Positions 23,441 to 36,736 of a DNA stretch of 64,000 nucleotides are shown in pieces. Where the stretch lies: positions 2,039,501 through 2,103,500 of the forward strand of contig CM020513.1 in NCBI GenBank assembly GCA_009823395.1, in the 5' to 3' direction. The position numbers were made by a program, and so were the translations under genes. Each line of letters begins with the position of its first letter. Position 1 is the stretch's first letter. Below the pieces are notes generated by a model. The model saw nothing but the letters and a program-made list of their open reading frames with translations, was not told the origin of the DNA and ran no database searches. The stretch comes from Thamnaconus septentrionalis (Eukaryota; Chordata; Actinopteri; Tetraodontiformes; Monacanthidae).

Positions 23441-25546
23441 TTAAGTCAATTTGCTGACCTGCAGATCCCCAAACGTGGAATAATAAAAAGCCCGACGGCC
23501 GTGCTTCATTAAGCACAGCACGCACTTTTTTATTTTTTCATAACAACAGGCGCTGAATAAACTGCAAGCAGGAATTAAGGCAGGGAGACCTAACTCAGTT
23601 TTAGTGCCGGAGTCGAGTCAGTTTTCAGGACAGAGACGCCTTACTCTCCTGGTTTTTTTTTTTTTTATGTGAGAGAACACAGAGTGAATCATATTTTATT
23701 CATTTAGACAAGACAGATAGCCGTCCCACTGGGGCCCAAACAGCAACTAGACTTTTCACTGAAGTCAGCAGGCCCAAACTTTGCTGTACCTCTGACATTA
23801 AGAATGTGTCCGACTATTTGGTTAGAAATAAATAAGTTAATAAATAAAATTAAAAATTAAAAGTGCAGACAGAAGAGCCACACCTGGAATGTGATGTCTC
23901 GGTCAATATCAGATTTTTTGCACATAGCATAGCTCAGAAGAGACTAAATTAGTGAAAGACCTTTATACTGCATTGTTTGACAAAACTTTTTGCAAAAAAA
24001 AAACGCTTAGGACAAAAGCGTAAACAGTGTTTCCCACCAAGAAAAATAACACCCGGCAGCTTTATGTCTACATCCATACATCATCTCTAATGCAAGAGCC
24101 ATTAATTACACTGCGGCTTTTTCCTTTGTGTTTTTACAGCAGCCTCTCTGTGAGGTAACAATCTCAGTTGTTCCTTGTGAATCTTCTCTGTAAGCGGAGC
24201 TGATTAATAATGGAATCCATAAAAAAAAAAAAAAAAATTGAGACCTACCGAAAGGTTGGCAAGATGGATGAACGGGAACTCCAAGTTGAAATTGGAGCAA
24301 TCCAGCCGGCGATCAAGGTTACACTTTCACTTTCTATGAAGAGGAAGCTATACAAGAGATACATTAGAAACTTGGAGATCTTTTTACTTCTGCAAAAACT
24401 TGAATTAATTGGAGAAGTAAACACAGCTTGTTTGAGCTCCATCCAGCACAAAGCCAATTTCACAAATGAACACACAAGTATCGGTGTTGTTAAGCAGAAA
24501 ATAATGATGATGGATTGTTTTGATCTGCCCTCGAAGCATTCAACTTCGGAGGAGAAAATTCTCCCAATCCCGTCGAGTCTCGATGCAACAAGACAAACTC
24601 CAGTGTGAAACCTTCATATCTGCAACCTTCAAACTGAACTCCTCCTTCCCAACCAGTCTTAGAGGGAGAGAAGCCAGAAATCTTCTCAATGCAGAAAACT
24701 TGAAAAGAGAAATACCCAATTTTGAAGGCTGATGCCATTTTTTTGGCGGTGCAAATACAGGGGGCTATTTTTCTAGATGTCTGAGTTCTGTAGGTAACCT
24801 ATTTAAATTTCCTGACTTTGCTTTCAGCTCGGGCCGCGGGGAATTGAGCTGCATTGGAGGAATTCCTACGGGAATACGCCATATGCATCTGGTGCAAAGG
24901 GAAGGAGGGAGGGAGGCTACTGCAGGATTTCAGCTGCGGCAGAGGAAAAACACCTGAATGCAAAAACAAGATTTGAGGAACGGCCTCAAGACTTGAATTC
25001 TATCTTTTAATGTCTTTGTGAACGGGTGCTTTAACAAAAAGCAAATACACTGCAAACCATCAAAAAGTCTGGGACACAAAGCGCAAAATGAAGATGTCCT
25101 CCCAACACGACAGACCTGAGTGAGCAACACGGGAATATCCATGACGAGACTCAGCTGTGAAGCTCAGTATCAAACCAAGCAAAAAAACAAACAAACAAAA
25201 AAAAAAAAAAAACACCTCGAGCCAACATGCAAACTTTAATACCAAATTCAAATTTCTATCAAAGAGACCCCTGCAACAGTATCCTGGCTGCTTTTACTCA
25301 GGGTTCATATCCCGGCACGGGCTGCTGAAGACAGAGTTTACTTGATCTTATCATCCACTTGAAAGGGAAGCAGCTCCAGATTCATGAAGGTGAGACTCCT
25401 ACATTTATTCTTTTTTATTCTACATTAAATACTTATTATATTACTAGATATACCAGATGGTCCAATTGCTACACTTTCCATTCATGTTTTTCTTATTAGA
25501 CATGAGTCCTAGTCTTTGACTGTCATTAAGTGTCCAACCTGAACTA
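23441..25546. other. Noncoding DNA, AT-rich with homopolymer tracts
   Basis: Poly-T (about 23650-23666) and poly-A tracts (about 24222-24237, 25198-25212) punctuate single-copy sequence. An open frame at 24210-24608 (plus) is lysine-rich because it starts in the poly-A tract. It has no recognisable similarity. Confidence 0.45.
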
Positions 25547-25554
25547 AAGGAGAC

Positions 25555-26486
25555 TAGGGCTGCAAGTATTGTTTTTTTTTGTTTGTTTGTTTTTGTTTGT
25601 TTTTTCCGATTAGTCACGATTATCTTCTTTATTTTCACTACCTATTTTAGACTTCTGTTTAACCTAACTTGCTTAAATTTTCAAACCTGTGTTATACAGC
25701 TGTACTCTGACAGCATACGTTTTTAAACAAATATATCAAAAATAATGACACACAAAGCATTTATCTGTGACATAGTTGCTATCAACGTAAAATATCATAG
25801 GTATCTTAATTCACAATTTAAAGGTGAATTGCAATGTTTATCACAGTTAAATACCTTAAATAGATTTCTTACAACTTAAATATCAAATTTATATTCCCTA
25901 AATAACAGTTGATAAGTGAAAGAGTGTTACAATTCAGTATAAACACTAGTATTGACAAGGGCTGTAATTCACTAATTACTGCCGTAAAGTAGCATTTACC
26001 TCAGAAAACTATCATTCACTAAGCAAGCTCGTTCCATGTTTTTCTGACATGCAAAGAAAATGTTTTATGTACTTGCATCATAGGCTGATGAATAATTAAC
26101 AAATAAGCAAATCATTTCAAAAATATCTACAAAGTATCTATCCTCAACGTTATTTGTGAACTCCTCTCTACGGTGCGTGATGATACAGCGACTCAGTGCT
26201 AACTAAGTGCTACGCTAGGTGAGCTTCACAGAGTTTGTACCTAACGTGTTTCGCTGCTTCATTTTCTATGAAATATTCCTGAAGTTTAGAAACTTTGGGT
26301 CGGAGTTTTTGAAGATTTTCAGAGAAGAAGCGGCCGGAGTGCGACTTTATCAATCAGGAATTTACAATAACAATAACACGGCGCGTCAACGCTTAAATTT
26401 TTGCGTCAACGAATTTATGTTGTCGACGTAATCGAATCGATTACGTCGACAACATAAATCATAAATCATAAATCATTGCAGCCCTA
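25555..26486. mobile_element. hAT-like MITE, 932 bp
   Basis: Terminal inverted repeats TAGGGCTGCAA (25555-25565) and TTGCAGCCCTA (26476-26486) are exact complements over 11 bp. The flanks AAGGAGAC (25547-25554) and CTGGAGAC (26487-26494) agree at six of eight positions, consistent with an aged 8-bp hAT target duplication. The interior is AT-rich and noncoding. The right subterminal part contains a 47-bp palindrome (26413-26459). No transposase is encoded. Confidence 0.8.
26413..26459. repeat. 47-bp near-perfect palindrome
   Basis: Two exactly complementary 23-bp arms (26413-26435 and 26437-26459) are separated by a single A. The core repeats GTCGACGTAATCGA. It lies in the right subterminal region of the surrounding MITE and could be a transposase-binding site or a cruciform-forming sequence. 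Confidence 0.95.
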
Positions 26487-26494
26487 CTGGAGAC

Positions 26495-29400
26495 GAGACC
26501 CAGACTTGGAGCAACGGGACAGCTAATGAAGAACCATCAGAGGTCGAATGCAAACAAACCCCTCAGACAGACAATGAAAGATAACGCTGCCTCTGTTCTC
26601 ATGCTAATGTGCTTCAGGTGCATCCCTAGCATCAGTCTCAGTGCCGCCCAGGGAGGAAATCAGACCCTCGGCTCTCTGTGTGTATTAGGGAAATGAAGCC
26701 TCGCCCTCTGAGGCGACGGGTGGTGTTATTGTTATCAGACAGCGATATCACTTAATTACACGGCAGTGGACGTAAGGCACCGTTATCTGGACCCTGGTGC
26801 AAACTATCTCAGCTGGCATCATCAGGAAGGAGGGATGTTATTCAAAGGACGGGTGTTGTGTATTATATATTCCATCGTTCCTCCATTAAAAGCCTTGTCT
26901 TGGGTTTTTCTTTTGCTCGCCTCTTTGCTCACCTGAGCGGCGCCTTTTCTCTCAGTGCTCAGCCATGACAATGAGAGCACAGGCCAGGCGGTGATTGAGT
27001 GCGTGTGTCCGTGTGCTTGTGTCTGATTGCGGTAGGGGCGCCAAGACCCCCGACGTCCCACCTGACCTCGCCCCAGGCGCCACCTTCAGCCAATCAAAGC
27101 AGCTCATCACAGGCAATCAGGGCGAGCGGCACGGCAGGTAAACACGGCCAAGGAGGGATGGAAGGTGAGAAGCATCAAGACATTATAGAAGTGTATAGAA
27201 GTGGGCTGGGGGGGGTGGAGTGCCGAGAGAGAAGATCATTTAGCCCGATGGATTATTGCACAGTAAGAAGCAGGAGGGTCAATTGAAAATCAAGCAGGGA
27301 GCTTAAACGAAGCCGACGACGAAGCTCGCCTGCTGACGGAGTCGGAGGGAAGCAAATCAAAGCCAGTCTGCTTCCTCTTTGTAAAGACCCTCCTCCTCAT
27401 CCCACCACATCCCATCCCATCCCATCAGGGAGGGAGCGGAGCCAAGAGGAGACCAGCTGCATGCTGCTGGATAAGACTCCTCCGCCATGGCAACCCAAAG
27501 TAATCAACTCCATATCTTCTAACCTCCCCTGCCCATCCGCCCACCCAGCACCAGCGCGAACGCCTTCGCCTGCCTGCTAACCTCGCAGATAGGTCTCCTC
27601 CATGGCAACACACCGCCCCCCTCCACCACCACCCGGCAATCTAATCTATATCTAATGGTGCCCGCCCTCCCGAAGCCGGCCCACCCACTCATGAAAATGA
27701 GATGGGGAATGAGACGGAGCAGGTGGAACTCTGGCCGCTCCGCCAAGGAGGGATTGTTTAGCTGTTAATACCAATTAGGGAAAAGGACTCAATTGAAATT
27801 GCTTTTCTGTCAGGAAACATTCCGCATGGCTGCTGGTCGTTCCGCAGGAGAAAAGGCGACTCGCGTTACCGAGTGGCGACGGAGTCATTTTACTTTTCAA
27901 ACAACCCGCAGTGAAACATTTTACTTTTGAAGGATTAAGCATCGACTAATTAGGTGTCAACACCAAACACATCTCCGTTTACTGAGCTGGCACACGAGAT
28001 AAACTATTTCCTGCTCCCTTTGGAGTTATCTTGTGCATCCATTTTATGGAAAAACCCAAATGAAACTTGGAAAGCAGAGCATCCATGCTAATCTCTTTGA
28101 CAGTAGCATCTTTGTCCATAAAAGATCTCAATGGGCTTTAAAATCCTACTGCAGTTCTGGATGCGCTGAAACTACGTATATAAGTACATCACACACACAC
28201 ACACATTTTTTTTTTAAATAAATTATCTTACGAAAGTCTAACGACTAACAGTTTAGGTGTTGAACATCAGAAGTTTATTATAGGAGCGATTTCATAAGTG
28301 TTCAATATGTGCACCGCCTGTGACACAGCGCACGTCAACTGGGTGTGCCGTGTCACAACTGGGTGACTGTGTGCGAGCAAATGCCAAGACACAAAATGAT
28401 TCTCTTTGGGAGGGAACGGCACGGCTCAACCTGAAAACACAACAAAAATAAAACATTAAATATAAAATCTTGATCTGTTTCGATACATTCTGTGAAAATT
28501 TGAGGTTATTTCAATAAGAATTGCCAAAGTTATTGGCCTGCGAAATGATGTCAATGTTTTTAGGACACCCCATATATGGACAAAACTTGTTTCGAAACCT
28601 TGTCTTCTTCTCAGCGGTGCTAAATTTGTTTGGTCCTGGACTTGACCTTCAACACGTCTCTGTTACAAACATGTTTTGTGCTTTACGGCGTAATTCTCAG
28701 CACCTGCTGCTGGTAAATCGACGGCTTTGCCAGGTTTCCCCTCGCAGCACCCACATCAACGGCCATGTAGACTCTGCCCACGAAAGCCGTGTCACAGCAA
28801 TATAGAGAGAGTGCGTTTCAACACTGAACACACACTCAATGCAGTGTATTTCTTTCTCTTTTTTCCAGCCAATCTTTCACTGTTCACTCACAGCCAGCGC
28901 TGGCTGGATGATGACGCACTCGTTGTGCCGAGTCTCTTAATACCTGATAAGTCCGAGTGACAGCGTCCCCTGTTAAAGGACCTTTTAGACGCCGCCTTCC
29001 ATCCATAAACATAAAGGCTGAGGCGCTGACATTTCCATTGTAGAGGACTTCCAAATAATATGATCCCCCATTAAATTAACCCCCAACGTTTCTGAGCGTC
29101 ACTACACTGTCGCAGCAGCAAAAGGAGAAAAGAGGGGGGGGTGTGCGTGAGTGTGTGAGTGTGTGTGTGTGTGGGGGCGGGGGGGGGCAGGATCTCACCG
29201 CAAAGCTTCCCCAGCGTTGCCGGATGATGGCTGGTCGCTATCTCGGGTTAAGCCCCACACTCCCGATAACGGAGCTAATTGGATGGTTGTTGGAGGCAGA
29301 TAGGAGGAAGATCAGATGGCTCGGGTGACACGCTGACAGGATGTGTGCATCCATAATGAGGCTGAGGTGAGATGTTTTCCAGGGGAAGGCTGAATCGTTT

Positions 29401-30149
29401 TTATTTTATTAAAGATGGCGAGGTGAAGCGGAGCCGACTCCCCCCACCACCACCACATCCATCCCTGTTATTTCTGGAAGAGTGTTGGAGGGGGAGTTGT
29501 AAGGGGGCTGACAGAGCCATTCTTTACGTCGATATCAGAGGACGAGGGGGTAAAGCGATGGCTTCTGTCAGTGGTACTGAGGCCGAACAAAGACTTTTGG
29601 GGCTGCACGACAGAGAGATAAATGTGTGACCGAGGGCGACTCTGCCAGCTGGTGATGTGTGCCGCCATCACACACCGGAATGTCTCTCTCTCTTTCTCGT
29701 GCTACACGAGGCCCGGGGACACGGCCGTCACCCCCGGCGCATCGGTCAGAGCGCAGCAGCATGTTTCCAGCGTCCTGCAGGTCAGAGTTATCAACAGAGC
29801 CTCAGAACTAGACTGGATACGTGACTGGTGCTGCCTTCAGCAAGACGCTACTGTCTCCAGCTGGAGGAGCGGAAGACGCACTGAGCTGCTGATTGGCCTT
29901 TCTTTGTTCGTAAGTCTACACACAGCAAACTGCACTCCAAGCTGCACTTTGCTCACTGAGACGCAGCGTCAAGGAACTTTTCAGGGATATGCAACAAATT
30001 GCATACAAATCGCAGCCTGAAATGTCACCGATGTACGCCAAGAGCCCGGGTTTGCGTGCATGCCAGCAGCATTTAGGCTCAATTTTGAGAGCGAAAAAGA
30101 AAAAAGAACACACTGCACTACCACCGACCGGTGCTTTGGAATGAGCCAG

Positions 30150-30150
<1 letters not shown>
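26495..30150. other. Noncoding; several candidate conserved blocks
   Basis: Positions 26690-27480 contain TAATTA (26753-26758) and several ATTA cores, with a CCCAT pentamer run near 27402-27426. Positions 27760-27800 hold CCAATTAGGG. Positions 28960-29330 are mixed, with a GT/G-rich stretch at 29122-29190. Short microsatellites occur (CA at about 28191-28206). No exon is supported. Confidence 0.35.

Positions 30151-30247
<97 letters not shown>
30151..30247. repeat. Long (CA)n microsatellite
   Basis: About 48 uninterrupted CA units, the longest simple repeat in the window. It is likely length-polymorphic. Confidence 0.98.
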
Positions 30248-30248
<1 letters not shown>

Positions 30249-31361
30249 ATCTCAGACTCACTAATGACAACAGATTGTTGCGGCTTCGCTAGGTGAGATA
30301 CCATCAACATTAATATTGCGATTTATTGAACCAGAGAGGATTAATTATGTTTATCTCTTAATCCCTGCATGGAGCTGTGTGCGCGCTCCCTAAAGAAGCA
30401 GCGGAGGTGGGCAGCATCAGTAGCAGCAGCAGCACTCCTGGGCCTTGAGTTTCTGTCACAACAAGCAGGAAGGTTGAGCTACATGTCGGAGGAAAATTTG
30501 CCCCTGGTGCCTCGACTCCCTGAGTATGAACAACCCTTTGGCCCCCCTTTAGCTCCGCAAACGAGCAGAAATCCACTGCTGCCGCGCTAACGAGCAGGAG
30601 GCTGAGCCTCCATTAGACTTGCGATAATTGTCACCCCCATTAAAGTGAGCGGGAAAGATGGAGGGGGAGAGAGAGAGAGAAGAAAAAAAAGGTCCCTGAC
30701 TTCTGCACCGGAAATAAAATGAAATAGCAATCTTTGGCACTCCGGCTTTATGAGATACAGTGGCTTCTCTCTCTCTCTCTCCCTCATGGTCTCTCTCTCT
30801 CTCTCTCTCTCTCCGTCGTATCACATGAGCCGACACACACACGATGCCCAGCCATTAAAAACATATCCGTCTCACTTATGTCAGTGCATTAGGACTGTCC
30901 CGTGCGAGAATCTCCGGCGTCTCCGTCCCCACACACACACACACACGCACACACACACACACACACAAACTAAAAAACCTGGCCAAGTCAGGTAATGATG
31001 CGCACGCTTAACAGCCGGTAAACGAGGCCTGCACTGCCGCTGATTGCCTGATTAAAAAAAAATGAATTGCAACAGCGGGTCGATATTATTTTCCATTACG
31101 GCGTTTACATGCAGGCGGCCGTGTGGCTTCTGTCTGCAGCCTCACACTTAGTCTGACTTAGTGCCCACAGATTGACCTGAGTGTCTCAGCCATGTTTGTT
31201 TTTCTCTTTTTATGTGATGCGTCATTCAATCAAACAAAACTAAACATAAACTAATTTATGTTTGCTGCCGTAGTTTGTATCAATATGACTTAAAGTTTTT
31301 TTAAGCTTCAAGTCCATCTTTCAATGTTGATGCCCAACAAAACACATTAATATCTACCTAC
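30248..31361. other. Noncoding; homeodomain-rich patch and simple repeats
   Basis: TTAATTA (30341-30347) sits in a complex AT-rich patch (30300-30365). (CT)n tracts lie at 30765-30780 and 30790-30813, and an interrupted (CA)n at 30930-30967. The remaining part to 31361 shows no feature. Confidence 0.4.
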
Positions 31362-31369
31362 CTATCTAT

Positions 31370-31592
31370 TAATGTTGTCACGATACTGGACTTCAGACTT
31401 CGATACGATATTTTGAAAAATATTGATTTTCGGTACGATTTTCGTCGACAGGAATGGTGGTGGAGATCACACTGAAGTCCCCTGAATACACGGTGGTGGG
31501 TGGGTGGGTGGGGGATGGAAAAGTCATATTGAACCGTTTTTAGTTTTCAATATCGATATTTAATCGATATATCAATATTTTTGACAACACTA
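31370..31592. mobile_element. hAT-like MITE, 223 bp
   Basis: The ends TAATGTTGTCA (31370) and TAGTGTTGTCA (minus strand from 31592) match at ten of eleven positions. The flanks carry a perfect 8-bp duplication CTATCTAT (31362-31369 and 31593-31600). The duplication lies in a CTAT-rich tract, which weakens it slightly. Subterminal ATCGATAT/CGATACGATA strings are typical of teleost hAT MITEs. It contains a short GGTGGGTGGG run and no coding region. Confidence 0.75.
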
Positions 31593-31600
31593 CTATCTAT

Positions 31601-34600
31601 CTATTCATCAAGCAGCCAAGTCAGCCGTCCTAGCGTGAGCTGACCGTAGCATTAGCTGTTGCCAGTAGCAAATTCTGCATCCATTTGTCTTGCACTTTTG
31701 TGCACTTCAACCTCCAGCGTGTTATCCGTCGACAGCGGAAACCGAGGTAAGAATCTCCATCTGCCGCTTCAGAGGATGTACAGCCTCCTGGCAGTTAGAT
31801 TTCTGACCACTAGCCCTTGTTCCTCAGTGTGCAGTTGGCCAAGACGTAGGTGTAACTATGAGAGATGAAGTATCTCAATTCCAGCGAGTGCCAGTGTACC
31901 GTCCACCAACTCTGAAGGTAAACTCCCAGCATCTCAAGGGCAGGAGCGTGGTGACTCTCCCTCTCTCCCCTTCAGCTCCACACACACACACATTGATTTT
32001 GATTAGCTGCTGTCCTCACAGTCGGCTCCAGGGGAGGTGTTGGGGTGGTGGTGGTGGGTGGGGAGGGGTCCTGCTGGTAATGTCAGGCCCCTCCGATGTC
32101 TTCATGTCTCTGGCGGAGTCATCCGTCAGCCCTGCGGAGCCGCAGTGGAGAGAGGCTGAGGTGGCACCTCCAGGCCTGATGGATGGATGGAGGTCGTCTC
32201 CATCAGCAGCACCAACCTCTTTTATCTGGCAAGGCAGGACCCTCCCCACGGTTCCACCCATAATCAGCCAGACCTCCTCTGATCCAGCGGGTGAGCCCCC
32301 CGAACCCTATACATCTATTCACGCCAAGCGCCAGATAAGAAATTGTTTGTGTAATGTATAGCCTCTCTCCCCCCACACGCCCCACTTTGAAAAATGAGAG
32401 CAGGTGGAGTATTTCTCTTTGCTTTTCTGATGGCTTTTTGATGGATTTGATTGCCTGGTTCACCTTGATGGAGACGGCGCGGCGATGGAGGGGAGTCTAA
32501 AAATAGACTCGTTAGCGCTGGTGGGGCAGGACAGTCCGGGACCGTCGGCCCCGCGGTTCTCCTCTCGACCAGCAACACGAGCTCAAACACTCCTGCTGTT
32601 ATCAGAAGCACGCACCTTGCCGAACATCCTCAGTCTTCTGCTGGCGGGCGTTTCCTCACAGCACCCGGCACCACCCCCCTCGGTGTGGTCGTACATCTGG
32701 AGACGCTGCACGCTGCCAGAAGTGGGAACAAAGAGGCGGCCGTGACTTTATCTAGTTTTTACATCTTGCTGCTCTTTGCCGTTTGCTCTCTGCTGATACA
32801 ACCCTCAAGAGGTCTGAGAAGCAGTGGGAGGACTCTGCTAGCAGCAACTTTTAGAGCAGCAGGAAGTGAGACGGGCTTCAAGTCAAGTTAGTGCTGGTGA
32901 ATTAATTGATATGAATGAAATATATTTGTGATGGAGGTGAGAGTTTCAGATTACACAGACCCTGAAATAAGTTGTTTTAGCTGCAATAAACTGAGTTTTA
33001 TTTTACCTTAATGGCTTTTTAAGTATTAAAACACTTTTTATGGTGGTCATTATTAATATAGTAGAATAGAAGTGGATGGAATTTCAAACTTGGTCTGACA
33101 GTAAATCAGTTTACTTTGATGGCAACATCAATTGCACCAGGTTTCTAAATATTTGGTGCAAAAATGATCTTGCGCAAAAGCGTTGAGGTGCTTTTCTTGT
33201 GTTTTGCATTATTTCTTTGTGTGTGTTTTTTATGACCAATATGCATTCTGACAGGCACTTTCTGCTTTTATGTGGTTGTGTTTCAGACTATTGATTCTTC
33301 CTAGGGAACAGGAAATTGTATACAGCACTTGCAATCAGAAAGTCGCCCACTGGGGACAGTAAAAGTGTTTTGGTACATTAAATAATTTGGAGTGTTGTCC
33401 TTTTGTTCACGCTGGGTACTTTCTCTTTGGTCTGTTTAGCCTGATGTACTGGGGGGGTGATGCTGACTCAATTTCTTGACTTCAACCCTTCAGAGTTGTG
33501 ATGTTTGTCAGAGAAGAAACATCTTCCAGCGAGCCAGCCACAGTGGGTTAATTAAACCTGGCTGACACACACACACACACACACACACACACGGGAATGT
33601 AACCATTTAGTGAAATTATGAGAAAACAGTCCTAATTTATCCCTCCGCCATCGCTTCGGGTCTTAATGATTTTTTTTTTCCCTCCTCGGTTTCGGTTCAC
33701 GGCTCTTCGAGGTCGTGTTAGCCGCCCGGTGGCTTTTGCCAGTCTAATAAAACCTTACGTAAGCCGAGGCGTTGTTCATGAAAAGGTTCGGCGCCGCGGT
33801 TTTATCACCCCGGCTGGAGCAAATGTCAAACAGGCACTCCATCAAAATCTCTCATATAAAAAATAAAGAAGGCCAATAAAAATTTTACAGTCTCCATGAA
33901 ATGATCTATTTATTATGGACGCTGAACACAAACAGGCGCTCTGATTCCTCAAAGCTTCCCGGGCAACGCACATCGCACTAATCTGAGCTGCCACTTTTCT
34001 TATCGAAATCAGATTTTTGTTGGTACTTTAACAAAAATAACTACAACTCGGAGCAACGGCGGCACCGCTGGCCGGCTGCGGGAGGAGACAACTGACTCAA
34101 GCGGGTTTCCCAGGCGATGCTTCCTCTACTCGCCCCTTTCTGGGACGATAATTAGCTGTGCGACAGTTACGACAGCTGTTAACCTGGGTAATCTCCGCCA
34201 CCAGACCTGATGACACGGGGAAAATATCACCGCCGCAACCCCGCCCCACCCCACCCACACCACACCCCAACACACCCCACCCCTCAAAATACTTTTCTGC
34301 AGCCAGGACAGTCGATTGCGGGAGGCATCAATAAATAATTGCATTTAGATGCTTCTTAATGAGTGGACTTTGCTGACTGCGCCCGTGTTTACGGCCTCTG
34401 ATGGAACAGCACGCACAAGGCATCCATAATACACAGCATCATAAAAGACGGGCCTGTTAATGGCTCTCGGGGCTCTCGGCTCCCACTGCATTGATAACAG
34501 TCTCCTCTATTACACACTGACGGCTTGTGTCGATATGCAAGACGCGCCGCTGAGATCTCCTTAAAGGTTTGCTTCCTCGGCGCAGCAGGTTGGAATTTAT

Positions 34601-35056
34601 CCTCTGCAATCACTCTACATTTTATGGTACGGGATATTAATTTGGACTTAAGAAAAAAAAGGAAAAAGAAACGAAAATGCTTAGTGGTTTCATTTAAAGG
34701 AAGAGTTTGAGGCTCGTCCAGAAGACTGCAGCAGGCAGCAGGCAGCAGGCAGCGGGCAGCAGGCTGATGACATCAAGTGATTTGTTTTATCAGGGAAGCA
34801 ACTTTGTTGGGGATGAAGTGTTGAAAACTGCTGAGCGGAAGTCTCTGCACAGCCAGCAGGACACACTTCCTGTCAGGAGATGCTGCTGTTGGAGATGACA
34901 CTTGACATATGACATGAAACCACGTGTTTCCATCAAGAAATCACCACTGAAAAAAAAACAAGCTCAGAATCTGAATCAGTGGGAAACAGCCAAATCAAGC
35001 TGTACTTTTATCACTGGGAATTCTGGGAATACTGACTGGATACTGTTGAACGTGTG
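31601..35056. other. Noncoding; candidate conserved blocks and small repeats
   Basis: Complex blocks occur at 32240-32560, 33600-34020 and 34100-34700. The last includes GATAATTAGC (about 34145-34154) and a CAGCTG E-box near 34172. An (AC)n tract lies at 33565-33592 and a seven-base GCAGCAG-type tandem repeat (about five copies) at 34728-34764. Positions 32890-33540 are AT-rich and featureless. Confidence 0.35.
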
Positions 35057-35064
35057 ACCTAATG

Positions 35065-35424
35065 CAGTGTTTTTCAAACTTTTTTTTAAGCCACGGCACA
35101 TTTTTTTTACTTTGAAAAAAATCCCATGGCACATCACCAACCAAAATGTTATAAAATGACACTTTTTAGCCTAAAAATTACAATATTGTCTTAATTTATT
35201 GATACTCACTCAGTGTGAAACCTGGGAAACCTGTTTAGATGCACGTAAAGCTGATAAATATCCTGGGAGGAACTGAGAGAGGAAAATAGGCTCACATTCC
35301 TTTCAAAGCACAGTCACTCCACAATGGAATGTTTTTTAGGCTAATTAAGTGAAACTGGATCATTTTCACGGCACACCTGACATTATCTCATGGCACACCA
35401 GTGCGCCGTGCTTGAAAAACATTG
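35065..35424. mobile_element. hAT-like MITE, 360 bp
   Basis: Terminal inverted repeats CAGTGTTTTTCAA (35065) and CAATGTTTTTCAA (minus strand from 35424) differ at one base. Subterminal CACGGCACA and CATGGCACAC motifs recur near both ends. The flanking octamers ACCTAATG and ACTTCATG agree at six of eight positions, consistent with an old 8-bp duplication. It is noncoding. Confidence 0.8.
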
Positions 35425-35820
35425 ACTTCATGCATCCAGTGGAAAGTTTCTGTCAAGTCTGTTGGATTTCTGTCAGGTATCCATTTGGTAAAGATCCCAC
35501 TGAAAGTGTTGGGCAATGGGAGGCAGGTCCATACACCGTTAACCATGAACACCTGAACCCGTCTGGTCGTTCTCCTCTGCATCCTCTCCATCAACGGCTC
35601 TTTGGCCCATAGAGGTGCTGCTCGGTAGACGGTTGTGTGTGAAAATACCACCAGCTCATCCAACGCCTCATCGGAGTCACTTCGGTCCTCTTTGAACACC
35701 TCCGGGTCTCGACCACCCCGTCTGCACGTCTGCAGGCACTGAGTGGCTGCCATGTGTTTGCCCTGACAAGCGGTTCGACTGAACGAAGCGCTCGGCGGAC
35801 GCATTTCCCCCGCTGCGCTT
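35425..35820 (-). other. Unidentified open reading frame region
   Basis: The minus strand is open for 138 codons (35388-35804), starting before and ending inside the neighbouring MITE. The part outside the MITE has a protein-like composition (acidic EDRSDSDEALDE stretch, then KEPLMERMQRRTTRR), but I cannot assign it to a family. It could be an old TE ORF fragment, a retrocopy piece or chance. No splice signals or start context single it out. Confidence 0.25.
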
Positions 35821-36054
35821 TAAGCAACATAGGTGTGTTGCTGCGCGTTTGCACCAGATGAAAAAAAACCAAAATACTTTTCCGCCAGCCAGGAGCCAGA
35901 CGGGGAGCCAAACGTACCAGAGAGCGTTTTAACCCGGCGCTGTTTGACGTGAAGGTTGTGGGTGAGACGCTGCTTCAGGTGCAACTGGCCTCTCATCTCC
36001 ACCGCTGCCTTCTTAATTATTCATCAAGACATGCATGCATAGGAGTGTGTGTGC

Positions 36055-36101
<47 letters not shown>

Positions 36102-36420
36102 TGGGGCACGAGGGCCCTCCGGAAGGTTCCTGTGAAGTGATGAGCGACGCGTTAAGTCACATGAAACAGGTGCAGCAGCGCCGGCGCCGCACAGCGTGAG
36201 GCCACACGCGGCGACACAATCAGACGCAAACAGGCGGCGGGGTAAACGCGTACACGTGTGCGTGTCACTGACAGACGGCGGCGTGCCAGAGAGGTGGTAG
36301 GAGGGAGGAGGGGTGTGTGTGTGTTTGTGTGAGGGGGAGTTGATGGTTGGGGGGTTAGAGGAAATGAGAAGACAATGGGGAGATGAAACTGTTGGCTCGT
36401 CTGTATTTTTTTGTAAACAC

Positions 36421-36454
<34 letters not shown>

Positions 36455-36644
36455 GTCTGTTGTGTACCATCACCCTGGCTCCACGCTGATCACGGCTGAC
36501 ACGCCGCCGCAGACACGCCTACACAAACACAGATGCAGCAGAGCTCACCAACATCATAGATATTTATCGCATTAATAATGAATCTGCCGCGCTGGGACCG
36601 TGCAGCCCACCAGAGCCGCAGGATCAGAGGGAGCGGCTGGTTGT

Positions 36645-36645
<1 letters not shown>
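35821..36645. other. Noncoding DNA with long (GT)n and a CpG-rich patch
   Basis: A (GT)n tract occupies 36044-36100 with minor interruptions. A CpG-rich patch follows (36130-36260), then a (CA)n at about 36420-36451. Open frames here are mainly translated simple repeats. Confidence 0.5.
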
Positions 36646-36683
<38 letters not shown>

Positions 36684-36690
36684 GAGAGAG

Positions 36691-36733
<43 letters not shown>
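36646..36733. repeat. (GA)n microsatellite
   Basis: About 88 bp of GA repeats with two single-base interruptions (GACAGAG and GTCAGAG). The polypurine strand could form a triplex. Confidence 0.97.

Positions 36734-36736
<3 letters not shown>

Noticed and set aside
24210..24608. 132-codon plus-strand open frame
   Set aside because: It starts in a poly-A tract that gives a polylysine stretch. No family resemblance or exon borders.
29916..30310. Open frames reading poly-Cys/Val or His/Thr
   Set aside because: They are translations of the long CA microsatellite.
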